Shown: piece after piece, positions 1-10,764 of the stretch
Layout: each line of letters begins with the position of its first letter
Position numbering within the stretch: the stretch's first letter is position 1
DNA from: Acidobacteria bacterium RIFCSPLOWO2_12_FULL_67_14b
GTDB lineage: Bacteria > Acidobacteriota > Vicinamibacteria > Vicinamibacterales > UBA2999
Length of the DNA: 44,472 nucleotides
Direction: 5' to 3'
Assembly (NCBI GenBank): GCA_001768615.1
Contig: MELE01000214.1
Coordinates: 2,913-47,384 of the forward strand
Program-made: the position numbers and the translations under genes
The notes under the pieces: model-generated
Databases searched by the model: none
What the model was told of the DNA's origin: nothing
The model's input: the letters and a program-made list of their open reading frames with translations, nothing else

Positions 1-622
1 ACTCGCCTGGACCCATCAGCGTGTTCTCGATAATCCAGACGACGCCGTCGATCACCTCGCCGAGGTTGTGCGGCGGGATGTTCGTGGCCATGCCCACCGC
101 GATGCCGGTCGAGCCGTTGACCAGCAGGTTGGGATAGGTCGCCGGAAACACCGTGGGCTCGGTCGTCGTTTCGTCGAAGTTCGGGACGAAGTCTACCGTG
201 TCCTTGTCGAGGTCTTCCATCAGGCTTTCGGCGAGCGCCTCGAGCCTGGCTTCCGTGTAGCGATAGGCGGCCGGCGGGTCGCCATCGACCGAGCCGAAGT
301 TGCCCTGGCCGTCGACCAGGGTCTTGCGCATGTTGAAGTCCTGGGCCAGGCGCACGAGCGTGTCGTACGCGGGCTGGTCGCCGTGCGGGTGGTAGTTGCC
401 GATGACCTCGCCGATCACCTTCGCGCACTTGCGGTAGGCGCGGTTCGAGGCGAGCCCCATCTGGCTCATCGCAAAGAGCACGCGGCGATGCGCGGGCTTG
501 AGCCCGTCGCGAACGTCGGGCAGCGCCCGCCCGATGATTACGCTCATCGCGTAATCCAGGTACGAGCGCTTCATCTCGTCTTCGATGTTGACAAGCGTGC
601 GGGTTTGCTCGGTCTGCGGCAT
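1..622 (-). CDS. gyrA: DNA gyrase subunit A, N-terminal part (cut by window edge)
   Basis: On the minus strand, translation from the ATG at 622 gives [20 protein letters not shown], the usual GyrA opening, followed by [21 protein letters not shown]. GyrA is the breakage-reunion subunit of the type IIA topoisomerase that introduces negative supercoils. Visible parts are the start of the winged-helix catalytic core, the quinolone-pocket motif [11 protein letters not shown] (residues 78-88) and the region before the active-site Tyr (AAYRYTE). The gene runs off the left edge, so only about 207 residues are seen. Numbering matches E. coli, with Gln at 83 and Pro at 84 where E. coli has Ser and Ala. 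It follows gyrB with a 45-bp gap holding a GC hairpin. The plus-strand ORF at 68-637 is a shadow. Confidence 0.95.
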   Translation of the reverse strand, partial: MPQTEQTRTLVNIEDEMKRSYLDYAMSVIIGRALPDVRDGLKPAHRRVLFAMSQMGLASNRAYRKCAKVIGEVIGNYHPHGDQPAYDTLVRLAQDFNMRKTLVDGQGNFGSVDGDPPAAYRYTEARLEALAESLMEDLDKDTVDFVPNFDETTTEPTVFPATYPNLLVNGSTGIAVGMATNIPPHNLGEVIDGVVWIIENTLMGPGE

Positions 623-633
623 GGAAGGTCATC

Positions 634-658
634 GTAGGGCCCCCCTCAAAGGGGGGCC
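634..658 (+). repeat. GTAG-led GC hairpin between gyrB and gyrA
   Basis: GTAG is followed by a 9-bp perfect stem GGCCCCCCT/AGGGGGGCC with a CAA loop. It matches the GTAG + hairpin plan of the other REP-like elements here, with a 3-nt instead of 2-nt loop. It sits in the gyrB-gyrA transcription path and could attenuate read-through, but there is no T-run on the minus strand. Confidence 0.6.
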
Positions 659-667
659 CTGCAGGTA

Positions 668-3271
<2,604 letters not shown>

Positions 3272-3277
3272 TTATTA

Positions 3278-3302
3278 GTAGAGGCGGGTCTCCAGACCCG
3301 CC
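3278..3302 (+). repeat. GTAG-REP hairpin between dnaN and gyrB
   Basis: GTAGA followed by GGCGGGTCT-CC-AGACCCGCC, a 9-bp perfect stem. It fills nearly the whole 38-bp gap between the dnaN stop and the gyrB start. It has the same design as the copies at 961, 6429 and 32160. Confidence 0.8.
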
Positions 3303-3309
3303 TGCAGTC

Positions 3310-4419
3310 TCAGACGCGCATCGGCATGATGACGTAGGTGTAGTCGTAGCCGTCGGCGCCCACGGGCTTCATCACGGCCTGGCTCACTTCGTCCTTGAGC
3401 TCGAGCGCCACGACTTCGGATTCGACAACGCCCAGGAAGTCGAGCACGTATTGGGCGTTGAAGCAGATGGTGAGCGACGGCCCGTTGTATTCGATGGCGA
3501 TGGGCTCGCGCGCTTCACCAAATTCAGGGCTGCTGGACGTGACCTCGACCTTGCCCTTGTCGAGAATCATCTTCACCGCGCGCGACCGCTCGTTCGAGAG
3601 GATCGCCACACGGCGCACCGCCTGGGTCAGGCGATCCCGCTCGAATTCCACGTGCTTGTCGTTGCCGCGGGGAATCACTTTTTCGTAGGCGGGAAACTGT
3701 CCGTCGATCATGCGCGAAATCAGGAGCCGCGGGCCGATTTCGAAGAACAAGTGGTTCTCGCCGCGCTCATACTTCACATCGACGTCGCCATCCGCGAGCA
3801 GGCGGCCGAGTTCCGCCAGCGTCTTCCGCGGCAGGATGGCCTTGATGTCGTCACCCTTTGTGCCCTCGTGCTTGACGATGACCAGCGCCAGGCGATGGCC
3901 GTCGGTGGCCACAAACGTCATCGAGTCGGGCTTGAGCACGAACTGCGCGCCATTGAGGTAGTAGCGCGTGTCTTCACCCGTGATCGCAAACTGTGTGAGT
4001 GCCACCATCTGCGCCAGCGACTTGCCCTTGATCGTGGCCTTCGCGCCGCCACCCGCTTCGGGAAGGCTTGGAAAATCTTCGCGCGGCAGCGCCGGCATCT
4101 TCGAGCTGAACTGCCCGCCCGACACTCGCACGGTCGTGCCGCCCTTGTCGGTTTCGATGTTGACGTCGCCGTCCGGCAACGCACGCACCACCTCATACAG
4201 TTTCTTTGCCGGCAGCGTGGCCGACCCCGGCTTCCCGACCACCGCTTCGCAACGGCTCCGCAGCGCCACCTCGAGATCGGTTGCCAGCAGCGTCACTTCG
4301 TTGCCCGAGGCTTCGAGCAACACGTTCGCCAGAATTGGAATGGTGTTCTTGCGCTCGACGATCTGCTGGAAAAATTGCAGTTCCCGCACAAGATCGGCTT
4401 TCCTGGCGACCAGTTCCAT
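3310..4419 (-). CDS. dnaN: DNA polymerase III sliding clamp (beta)
   Basis: This 369-aa protein has the length and ends expected of the beta clamp. It starts MELVARKADLVRELQFFQQI, and ends DYTYVIMPMRV, the conserved clamp tail (usually YVVMPMRL). The homodimer ring tethers DNA polymerase III and other enzymes to DNA. The segment KNTIPILANVLLEA is typical of domain 1. It lies between dnaA and gyrB on the same strand, the classical origin cluster. The 223-bp gap to dnaA contains DnaA-box-like sites. No truncation or frameshift is seen. The opposite-strand ORF 3265-4464 is a shadow. Confidence 0.97.
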   Translation of the reverse strand: MELVARKADLVRELQFFQQIVERKNTIPILANVLLEASGNEVTLLATDLEVALRSRCEAVVGKPGSATLPAKKLYEVVRALPDGDVNIETDKGGTTVRVSGGQFSSKMPALPREDFPSLPEAGGGAKATIKGKSLAQMVALTQFAITGEDTRYYLNGAQFVLKPDSMTFVATDGHRLALVIVKHEGTKGDDIKAILPRKTLAELGRLLADGDVDVKYERGENHLFFEIGPRLLISRMIDGQFPAYEKVIPRGNDKHVEFERDRLTQAVRRVAILSNERSRAVKMILDKGKVEVTSSSPEFGEAREPIAIEYNGPSLTICFNAQYVLDFLGVVESEVVALELKDEVSQAVMKPVGADGYDYTYVIMPMRV

Positions 4420-4642
4420 AGCGGATCTATCCTCTTAGAATTAAGGAAAAGGCGAAGACAATAAAGTATACAGGAAGTAGGTCCTGTTTACTAAATTTCC
4501 AACCGCCGTAAAGCCTTTTGAATCAAATATTTAAACTGTGCATTTTTCTGTGGATTAAGGGCGGGTTGCCGGACACGATTTAAGGGGTCTTTCGCCCCAT
4601 CCACAGGGTTCCACAAAACGTTCACAGGTGAAGGTGTGGATA
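4420..4642. promoter_or_regulatory. dnaA-dnaN intergenic region with DnaA-box-like sites
   Basis: An AT-richer stretch (about 4440-4560) precedes a cluster of sites close to TTATCCACA: TGTGGATTA (4549-4557), CCATCCACA (4597-4605), GGTTCCACA (4607-4615), ACGTTCACA (4618-4626) and TGTGGATAT (4635-4643). Each differs by one or more bases from the strict consensus. A dnaN promoter is also expected here. It is one candidate half of the origin; no gene is seen in it. Confidence 0.6.
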
Positions 4643-6022
4643 TTATTTAAATTGGTCCAATAACGTCTTAACCTGGTGGTCGAATTCAGGCGTTTTCTTC
4701 CGCATTTCCTCGACTTTTTTGATCGAGTGAATCACCGTCGAGTGGTGTTTTCCGCCAAAGCTCCGGCCAATCTCGGGTAGCGACGCGTGCGTGAGCGCCT
4801 TGCAGAGATACATGGCAATTTGCCGCGGCATCGCCACCGATTTGGAGTTATTGCGTGACTTGATCTCGGAGAGTTTAAGCTGGTAATACTCGGCCGTGAA
4901 TTTCTGAATCTGCTCGATCGTGACGGCCTTCTCTTCGTGATCGAGGACGTTGCGCAGCACATCCTGCGCCAGTTCGATCGTCAGCGACTGGTTCTTGAGC
5001 GACGCGTATGCGAGCAGGCGGATCAGCGATCCTTCCAACTCGCGGATGTTCGACTTGATGCGGCTCGCCATATACATCGCGACGTTGTCGGGCAGCGGCA
5101 CCGCCTCGCCTTCCGCCTTCTTCTTCAGGATCGCGACCTTGGTTTCGAGGTCCGGCGACTGGATATCCGCAATCAATCCCCATTCGAAACGCGAGCGCAG
5201 CCGCTCTTCCAGAGCGGGAATTTCATGGGGAGGACGGTCGCTGCTGATCACGATCTGCTTCTGCGCGTCGTGCAGCGCGTTGAACGTGTGGAAAAACTCG
5301 TTCTGCGTGCCTTCCTTACCGGAGACAAACTGGATGTCGTCGACCAGCAGCACGTCGACGCTGCGATAGCGCGAGCGGAAGTCGAGGATGCGATCGAAGC
5401 GCACCGCGTTGATCATCTCGTTCATGAATCGCTCGGACGAGATGTAGGTCAGCACGAGCCCGGGATGATGCTGCACCACGTAGTGGCCGATCGCGTGCAT
5501 CAGGTGCGTCTTGCCGAGGCCGACGCCGCCGTGGATGAACAGCGGGTTGTACGATCGCGACGGCGTCTCGGCCACCGCGCGGCAGGCCGCGTGCGCAAAC
5601 TGGTTCGACGGCCCGACGATGAACGAGTCGAATGTGTAGCGGGGAATAAGGCTGCCGACGCGCGCGGGCTCTTCCGCGATCGCCGGCGGCGCCTCGGTGA
5701 CCACGGCGTGGGGCGCCGCGACGGGCGTCGCCTCGACGTGTCTGGCTTCCGGCCTTCGCGACGCCCCGGCGCCGGCCGCGGCGTCAGGCACGAACACCAG
5801 CGTGGCTTCCGGGCGGCCCGCGTCCCTCAGCGCCTCGGCCAGCACCACCGAGTAGTGTTTGGGCAGCCACTCGACGAATAGCGGGTTTGGGACGCGTATC
5901 GAGAGCCGAGTCCCGTCATCGTCAAGCAGGCTCGTAGGCTTGAACCAGGTCGAAAAGCTGTGCCGCCCAACCTGTGCTTCGATCCGGCTGAGGACCCGGT
6001 CCCAGATGCTCGTGCTAGACAT
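4643..6022 (-). CDS. dnaA: Chromosomal replication initiator DnaA
   Basis: This 459-aa initiator binds DnaA boxes and opens the origin as an ATP-bound oligomer. Domain I is seen at the start (MSSTSIWDRVLSRIEAQVGR), followed by a short Ala/Pro-rich domain II around residues 85-125. The AAA+ domain III has Walker A GGVGLGKTH (about 160-168), Walker B LLVDDIQF, and the sensor segment SSDRPPHEI. Domain IV carries the box-recognition signature FGGKHHSTVIHSIKKVE near the C-terminus. ATG at 6022 gives the usual N-terminus. Box-like sites lie on both sides of the gene, consistent with autoregulation and a nearby origin. The gene diverges from rpmH. Confidence 0.98.
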   Translation of the reverse strand: MSSTSIWDRVLSRIEAQVGRHSFSTWFKPTSLLDDDGTRLSIRVPNPLFVEWLPKHYSVVLAEALRDAGRPEATLVFVPDAAAGAGASRRPEARHVEATPVAAPHAVVTEAPPAIAEEPARVGSLIPRYTFDSFIVGPSNQFAHAACRAVAETPSRSYNPLFIHGGVGLGKTHLMHAIGHYVVQHHPGLVLTYISSERFMNEMINAVRFDRILDFRSRYRSVDVLLVDDIQFVSGKEGTQNEFFHTFNALHDAQKQIVISSDRPPHEIPALEERLRSRFEWGLIADIQSPDLETKVAILKKKAEGEAVPLPDNVAMYMASRIKSNIRELEGSLIRLLAYASLKNQSLTIELAQDVLRNVLDHEEKAVTIEQIQKFTAEYYQLKLSEIKSRNNSKSVAMPRQIAMYLCKALTHASLPEIGRSFGGKHHSTVIHSIKKVEEMRKKTPEFDHQVKTLLDQFK

Positions 6023-6130
6023 GCCTGTAAACAGCTACAAATAAAGAACTTATCTTCTCAGAAAACCCTGCTTTTCCACAAGGTTTTCCACAGGTGTGGA
6101 AAACTCCCTCCGGACCGAAGGGCAACTCTA
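6023..6130. promoter_or_regulatory. dnaA upstream region with three TTTTCCACA boxes
   Basis: Two direct copies of TTTTCCACA (6072-6080, 6084-6092) and one inverted copy TGTGGAAAA (6095-6103) lie within 32 bp, beside an AT-rich stretch (6040-6070). They differ by one base from TTATCCACA and sit between divergent dnaA and rpmH. That placement fits an origin subregion, a dnaA autoregulatory site, or both. Confidence 0.65.
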
Positions 6131-6137
6131 ACATGCA

Positions 6138-6212
6138 GACCCGGGCTCGGGGCTCCGGGCGCCGGGATCTGATCGAGTTTCTTGCCGGAGCCCGGATCCC
6201 GGAGCCCGATCG
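6138..6212. repeat. GC-rich 'GGGCTCCGGG' inverted repeat
   Basis: Copies of gggctcggggctccgggc are followed by the inverted form gccggagcccggatcccgg about 30 bases on. They can pair into a long GC hairpin. Related CCGGGCTCCGG blocks occur before mnmE (9290-9350), inside mfd (28370-28400) and inside dusB (34018-34082). Confidence 0.6.
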
Positions 6213-6215
6213 ACC

Positions 6216-6245
6216 TTTACACGTCGAAACGTAGCGGCACATAAT
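6216..6245 (+). promoter_or_regulatory. Possible rpmH promoter
   Basis: TTTACA (6216-6221) and CATAAT (6240-6245) are spaced by 18 bases, 23 bp before the rpmH start. This resembles a sigma-70-type promoter. It is judged by eye only. Confidence 0.35.
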
Positions 6246-6267
6246 TGTAGGTTCGACCGAGGAGAAA

Positions 6268-6432
6268 ATGGCCAGATCCAAGAAGGGCAAGCGAACGTTT
6301 CAACCGAATACCCGGCGCCGCGCCAAAACGCACGGCTTCCTGGTTCGCATGGCAACCAAGGACGGCCGGCAGGTCTTGAAGCGCCGCCGCGCCAAGGGGC
6401 GCAAGCGCCTCACCGTTTCCGACGAGAAGTAG
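6268..6432 (+). CDS. rpmH: Ribosomal protein L34 (bL34)
   Basis: This 54-aa ORF is too short for the supplied track. ATG at 6268 follows GAGGAG. The protein opens [14 protein letters not shown] and continues [16 protein letters not shown] and [16 protein letters not shown], the family signature. It is a small basic protein of the 50S subunit. Compared with the usual MKRTFQPS opening it has a short extra basic N-terminus, so a start a few codons downstream cannot be excluded, but no ATG is available there. It leads the operon rpmH-rnpA-yidD-yidC-khpB. Its TAG stop is part of the GTAG that opens a REP hairpin immediately downstream. Confidence 0.96.
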   Translation: MARSKKGKRTFQPNTRRRAKTHGFLVRMATKDGRQVLKRRRAKGRKRLTVSDEK

Positions 6433-6453
6433 AGGCGGGTCTTTAGACCCGCC
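6429..6453 (+). repeat. GTAG-REP hairpin after rpmH
   Basis: GTAGA plus GGCGGGTCT-TT-AGACCCGCC. The TAG of GTAG is the rpmH stop codon. The hairpin may also act as an attenuator between rpmH and rnpA. Confidence 0.8.
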
Positions 6454-6465
6454 CTGGGGTAAGTC

Positions 6466-6798
6466 GTGCCCACGTTCCGTCCTGACGAACACGTTCGGAA
6501 ACGGGCTGATTTCGAGCTCATCTATAAGACGGGCTTCAAACGCTCCGGCCGCCTCATGACCATGATTACGCGAGACAGAGAGGCCGGACGCGCCCGTCTC
6601 GGTATTGCCGCCACCCGCAAGATGGGCGAGGCGGTCGAACGAAACCGCGCAAAACGGCTCGTCCGCGAGCTCTTTCGCCATCACAAGCCGGCCGGGAGCA
6701 TTGACGTGGTCGTCGTGCCCCGGCGCGAAATGCTCGATGCACCCTATGCCCGCGTCGAGGCCGAATTCCGGAACTTACTCAGCCGGCACCGTGGATAG
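6466..6798 (+). CDS. rnpA: Ribonuclease P protein component
   Basis: This 110-aa basic protein is the C5 subunit of RNase P, which helps the catalytic RNA mature tRNA 5' ends. It starts at GTG 6466 (MPTFRPDEHVRKRADFELIY). The RNR motif is present as RKMGEAVERNRAKRLVREL, the family hallmark. The length is normal. It sits in the standard place between rpmH and yidD and overlaps the yidD start by 8 bp, suggesting coupled translation. Confidence 0.95.
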   Translation: MPTFRPDEHVRKRADFELIYKTGFKRSGRLMTMITRDREAGRARLGIAATRKMGEAVERNRAKRLVRELFRHHKPAGSIDVVVVPRREMLDAPYARVEAEFRNLLSRHRG

Positions 6799-7027
6799 AA
6801 TCGCGCTCGCGCTGATTCGCGTATACAAGATCGTGCTCTCGCCGCTGTTTGCCGGCAGTTGCAGGTACACGCCTGGCTGCGCGGATTACATGAGCGAATC
6901 GATCGCGCGCTTTGGATTCCTGCACGGCGGCTGGCTCGGCACCAAGCGCCTTTGCCGCTGTCACCCTTTCGGCGGACACGGATTCGATCCCGTCCCCCAC
7001 CAGATCACCAGATCAACAGGTCAATAG
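6791..7027 (+). CDS. yidD: Membrane protein insertion efficiency factor YidD
   Basis: This 78-aa protein starts at GTG 6791, overlapping rnpA. The family signature is clear: LIRVYKIVLSP, then CRYTPGCADY with its paired Cys, then GTKRLCRCHPFGGHGFDPVP. YidD is a small membrane-associated helper of YidC-dependent insertion. The longer ORF in the track (from 6605) extends back through rnpA and is not the gene. The last residues come from a short repeat (cagatcaccagatcaacagg) that also fills the gap to yidC. Confidence 0.93.
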   Translation: MDRIALALIRVYKIVLSPLFAGSCRYTPGCADYMSESIARFGFLHGGWLGTKRLCRCHPFGGHGFDPVPHQITRSTGQ

Positions 7028-7035
7028 ATCATTAG

Positions 7036-8829
7036 ATGGAACGCCGAGTACTCATCGCAATAACACTGTCATTCCTGGTGCTGTTCCTCTTTCAGCGCTT
7101 TGTGATGCCTCCCGCCTCCGCGCCTCGAACCCCTGGCGCTACGGCGGGGCAGGCCCCCGTCACGCCGACCGCGCCAGGGAATACGTCCGGGTTAACGTCG
7201 CCGCCACTGACCGCCGGCAACGCTTCACCCGCTTCCGCCTCCGCTCGCGAGAGTTCTGGCGAGCTGCGGCGAGACCTCGCCGAAGCGGCCTCCGGCCGCG
7301 AAGGCGGGCCCGTTGCACCTGCCATTACCCTTGGCGAAACCGGCGAGCGCGAGATCGTCGTCGAGACGACGACCGTGCGAGCGGTGTTCACCAACCGCGG
7401 CGGAAGGCTCGTGCGCTGGACGCTCAAGGGCTATCGGAACGATGAAGGCGCGCCGCTCGAGCTCGTGCCCGATGGCGCCGGCCCCGACGCGGTGAAGCCG
7501 TTCTCGCTGGTGGTAGACGATGCCGACGTGACGTCGCGGCTGAACAACAGCTTCTACGTGGTGAAGGATGCTGCGGGTGGCGACAAACCTGCGGGTTTGG
7601 CGGCAGCCATCGACGCCACCGCCGAACCGCAATCGATCGTCTTCGAAATGAGCGCGGCCGACGGCCTCTCCGTCAAGAAGACCTTCACCGTGCAGCCGAC
7701 CGGGTACGTGGTTTCGTTCGCCGGCGTCGTGCAGCTCGGCCAGGCGCGGCTCAACCCGACTATCCACTGGGGGCCCGGCCTCGGCGACGACATCGCGCGG
7801 TCTCCGCCCGCGTCGTTCTTCTCGCCAAGCTACAACACGCCGGCGCAGCCCATCGTCTACAAGGAGGGCAAGGTCGAACGCGTGCCGCCCACGACGTCGG
7901 GATCGCAGGAAGGCGCGTTCCGCTATGCCGGCGTGGACGACCACTACTTCGTGTCGATTGTCCTCAACGACGAGGCGGCGGTCCCGTTCCGCATCGACTA
8001 TGCGCCGGTGAACGTGCCGCAGGCGTCCGACCCGGCCATCATCGGCAAGTACTCGGCGTACGCCATCCGCTACCAGTCGCCGCAGGAGCAATCGCGGTTC
8101 TTCTTCGGCCCCAAGGCCTTCGACGACCTGCGCGGCATTGATACCGAGCTCACGCGCGTCATCAACTTCGGCATGTTCTCGTGGCTCGCGGTGCCGCTGC
8201 TCGGCGCGCTGAAATGGGTCCACGGCTTCATCGGCAACTGGGGCTTTGCCATCGTCGTGCTCACGATCCTGATCAACATCGCGATGTTCCCGCTGCGGCA
8301 CAAGAGCGTGGTCTCGATGCGGAAGATGCAGGAGCTCCAGCCGCAGATGAAGGCGATCCAGGATCGCTACGCGAAGTTCAAGGTCACCGACCCCGAGCGC
8401 CAGAAGATGAACACCGAGGTGATGGCGCTCTACAAGGCCCGGGGCGTGAACCCCGCCAGCGGCTGCGTGCCGATGCTGCTCACCATGCCGTTCCTGTTCG
8501 CGTTCTACGCCATGCTGTCGCAGGCGATCGAGATCCGCGGCGCGCATTTCGTCGGCTGGATCAACAACCTGTCAGCGCCGGACCCGCTCTTCATCTCGCC
8601 GCTGATCATGGGCGCGACGATGTTCTGGCAGCAGAGAATGACGCCGACGACGATGGATCCGGCGCAGGCGAAGATCATGATGTTCATGCCCGTGATGTTC
8701 ACGTTCATGTCCCTGTCTTTCCCGAGCGGTCTTGTGATTTACTGGACGGTCAGCAACGTCTGGGGCATCGGGCAGCAGTACTTCACCAACTACCTGATTG
8801 GCAGCCCGGCGAAGCCGGCGGGCAAATAA
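7036..8829 (+). CDS. yidC: Membrane protein insertase YidC
   Basis: This 597-aa Oxa1/Alb3/YidC-family insertase folds and inserts inner-membrane proteins alone or with Sec. An N-terminal membrane helix (VLIAITLSFLVLFLFQRFVM, about 5-24) is followed by a Pro/Ala-rich linker. A large periplasmic beta domain runs to about residue 370. The conserved five-helix core begins near FGMFSWLAVPLLGALKWVHG. The core includes MRKMQELQPQMKAIQDRY and the tail SFPSGLVIYWTVSNVWGI. This is the Gram-negative two-part architecture. Around residues 181-190 the periplasmic domain contains a sequence resembling the GACAAACCT hairpin repeat (7577-7602), decayed. Confidence 0.97.
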   Translation: MERRVLIAITLSFLVLFLFQRFVMPPASAPRTPGATAGQAPVTPTAPGNTSGLTSPPLTAGNASPASASARESSGELRRDLAEAASGREGGPVAPAITLGETGEREIVVETTTVRAVFTNRGGRLVRWTLKGYRNDEGAPLELVPDGAGPDAVKPFSLVVDDADVTSRLNNSFYVVKDAAGGDKPAGLAAAIDATAEPQSIVFEMSAADGLSVKKTFTVQPTGYVVSFAGVVQLGQARLNPTIHWGPGLGDDIARSPPASFFSPSYNTPAQPIVYKEGKVERVPPTTSGSQEGAFRYAGVDDHYFVSIVLNDEAAVPFRIDYAPVNVPQASDPAIIGKYSAYAIRYQSPQEQSRFFFGPKAFDDLRGIDTELTRVINFGMFSWLAVPLLGALKWVHGFIGNWGFAIVVLTILINIAMFPLRHKSVVSMRKMQELQPQMKAIQDRYAKFKVTDPERQKMNTEVMALYKARGVNPASGCVPMLLTMPFLFAFYAMLSQAIEIRGAHFVGWINNLSAPDPLFISPLIMGATMFWQQRMTPTTMDPAQAKIMMFMPVMFTFMSLSFPSGLVIYWTVSNVWGIGQQYFTNYLIGSPAKPAGK

Positions 8830-8838
8830 GGGACGCAT

Positions 8839-9282
8839 ATGGCGACGGCGGATATCACGGCATTCGTGCAGAAGGTGGTCGACGCGATGGACCTGGATCT
8901 CGAGGCCACGGCCGAAGAGATGCCCGACGGGGTCCGCATCAATCTCAACGGCGAGGACGGCAACGTCCTGATCCGCCGGCAGGGCGAAGCGCTCGCGGCG
9001 CTGCAGCACATCGTCGCCGCCATCTATCGCCACGAGGCCTCGGAAGGCCGGCGCCTCGTCGTCGATTGCATGGGATACCGCAAGGGCAAGGACGATGAGC
9101 TGAGGCAGATGGCGATCTTCCTGGCGGGCAAGGCGAAAGACAGCGGCCTGGCGCAGGAGATCGGCCCGCTCAATCCCTACGAGCGCCGCATCGTCCACCT
9201 CGCGGTCGCGGAAGTCGACAAGGTGACGTCGGAAAGCATCGGCGACGCGTTCGAGAAAACGGTCATCATTTCGGTCAAGTAA
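8839..9282 (+). CDS. khpB: KH/R3H RNA-binding protein KhpB (Jag)
   Basis: This 147-aa protein has a KH-like domain (GVRINLNGEDGNVLIRRQGE, about 32-51) and a C-terminal R3H domain (LNPYERRIVHLAVAEV, about 112-127). It lacks the N-terminal Jag_N domain of Firmicute Jag. The family binds RNA and, in Gram-positives, acts with KhpA in cell-division control. Its place after yidC is conserved widely. It starts 9 bp after the yidC stop, so the two are probably co-translated. Confidence 0.92.
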   Translation: MATADITAFVQKVVDAMDLDLEATAEEMPDGVRINLNGEDGNVLIRRQGEALAALQHIVAAIYRHEASEGRRLVVDCMGYRKGKDDELRQMAIFLAGKAKDSGLAQEIGPLNPYERRIVHLAVAEVDKVTSESIGDAFEKTVIISVK

Positions 9283-9287
9283 TCTGC

Positions 9288-9350
9288 CGGGCTCCGGCAT
9301 CCGGGCTCGGGGCTCCGGATATTCGCATTCTCGGAGCCCGGAGCCCGGCA
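9288..9350. repeat. CCGGGCTCCGG inverted repeat before mnmE
   Basis: The 69-bp gap between khpB and mnmE is made almost wholly of CCGGGCTCCGG-type blocks, in direct and inverted form, able to form a GC hairpin. The repeat reaches to 2-3 nt before the mnmE ATG, leaving no clear Shine-Dalgarno site. Confidence 0.65.
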
Positions 9351-9351
9351 A

Positions 9352-10764
9352 ATGGTCTTCTCCACCTCAGACACCATCGTCGCAATCGCGACGCCGAGCG
9401 GCCGTGGCGGCATCGGCGTCGTTCGCCTGAGCGGCCCGGACGCCGCGCGAATCGCGGGCGCGCTCGTGGGCCGCGACAAGCCCTTCGAGCCCCGTCACGC
9501 CACCTTCGCGAAGCTCGTTGTGGAGTCCGGCTTCTCGACCGCCGAAGCCTCGGCGAAGGCGGTCAGCCGGACCAACAGCCTCCATCGCATCGGCGACGAG
9601 CTCGTCGTCACGGCGTTCCCGGCGCCGCAGTCCTACACCGGCGAAGACGTGGTCGAGATCTCTGCGCACGGTAGCCCCGTGGTGCTGTCCGCGATCCTCA
9701 CGCGCGCCATCGAAGCCGGCGCGCGGCTGGCCGAACCGGGCGAGTTCACCCTTCGCGCCTTTCTCAACGGCAAGCTCGATTTGATCCAGGCCGAGGCCGT
9801 CGCCGATTTGATCGATGCCGTCACGCCGCTCCAGGCGCGCGCGGCCTTCGATCAACTCGAAGGCACGCTCACGGTGGCCATCGGCGCCATCGAGGGCGCG
9901 CTCTTCGACGTGATGGCGCGGCTCGAGGCGTCGCTGGATTTTCCGGACGAGGGCTATCACTTCGTCGAGCCCGCGGCGGCGGTGGCGGCCATCGCGCAGG
10001 TGATGGCCGGCATCGACACGCTGCTCGCGCACGCGGCGCGGGGGCGGCTCGTCCGCGAGGGCGCGCAGGTGGCCATCGTCGGCGCGCCGAACGTGGGGAG
10101 GACGAGCCTGTTCAACGCGCTGCTCAACGCCAACCGCGCCATCGTGACGCCGATTCCGGGCACGACGCGGGACCTGCTGACCGAGCGCGCCGACATCGGC
10201 GGCCTGTCGCTGGGCTTGATCGACACGGCGGGCGTGCGCGAGGCGGCGGATCCGATCGAGCAGGAAGGCGTCTCACGCGCGCGCGGGACGCTGGCGGTTG
10301 CGGATTTGGTTCTGGTCGTGCTCGATCGATCGCGGGCGTTGTCGGACGACGACCGCGCGCTACTGGAACTGACGGCGTCACTGCCGCGACTGATCGTCGT
10401 GAACAAGATCGATCTTCCGGGGCTGTTGGATTTGACGACAAGCGGTTCCCTCCCGACAAGTAGTGCCAGCGTGAAGACCGGCGAAGGCCTCGACGCCCTC
10501 ATCGCCGAAATCGCCCGCGCGCTGAACGCCGGCGACTGCCGTCGCGATACCCCGGCGATCACGAACATCCGTCACACGCAGCTGCTCGAACGCGCGCGGG
10601 CGTCGCTCGCGCGCGCGAACACCGCGCTCGAGGGCGCCGTGTCGGAAGAGTTCCCGCTGGTGGATCTGCAGGACGCGTCCCATGCGCTGCAGGAGATCTC
10701 CGGGCGCCGGACGACGGACGATCTGCTGCGGCACATCTTCGAGAAGTTCTGCATCGGGAAGTGA
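9352..10764 (+). CDS. mnmE: tRNA modification GTPase MnmE with altered P-loop
   Basis: This 470-aa protein matches MnmE in full. The tetrahydrofolate-binding N-domain carries GRGGIGVVRLSGPDA. A helical domain follows, with an inserted Ras-like G domain (about 240-380). The end is the catalytic tail FCIGK. With MnmG it modifies U34 of certain tRNAs. G-domain motifs are GAPNVGRTS (G1), PGTTRD (G2), DTAG (G3) and NKID (G4). The G1 Lys expected in GxPNxGKS is Arg here (residue 250, codon agg at 10099), a striking change in an otherwise intact protein. It is separated from mnmG by a 294-bp repeat array. Confidence 0.95.
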   Translation: MVFSTSDTIVAIATPSGRGGIGVVRLSGPDAARIAGALVGRDKPFEPRHATFAKLVVESGFSTAEASAKAVSRTNSLHRIGDELVVTAFPAPQSYTGEDVVEISAHGSPVVLSAILTRAIEAGARLAEPGEFTLRAFLNGKLDLIQAEAVADLIDAVTPLQARAAFDQLEGTLTVAIGAIEGALFDVMARLEASLDFPDEGYHFVEPAAAVAAIAQVMAGIDTLLAHAARGRLVREGAQVAIVGAPNVGRTSLFNALLNANRAIVTPIPGTTRDLLTERADIGGLSLGLIDTAGVREAADPIEQEGVSRARGTLAVADLVLVVLDRSRALSDDDRALLELTASLPRLIVVNKIDLPGLLDLTTSGSLPTSSASVKTGEGLDALIAEIARALNAGDCRRDTPAITNIRHTQLLERARASLARANTALEGAVSEEFPLVDLQDASHALQEISGRRTTDDLLRHIFEKFCIGK

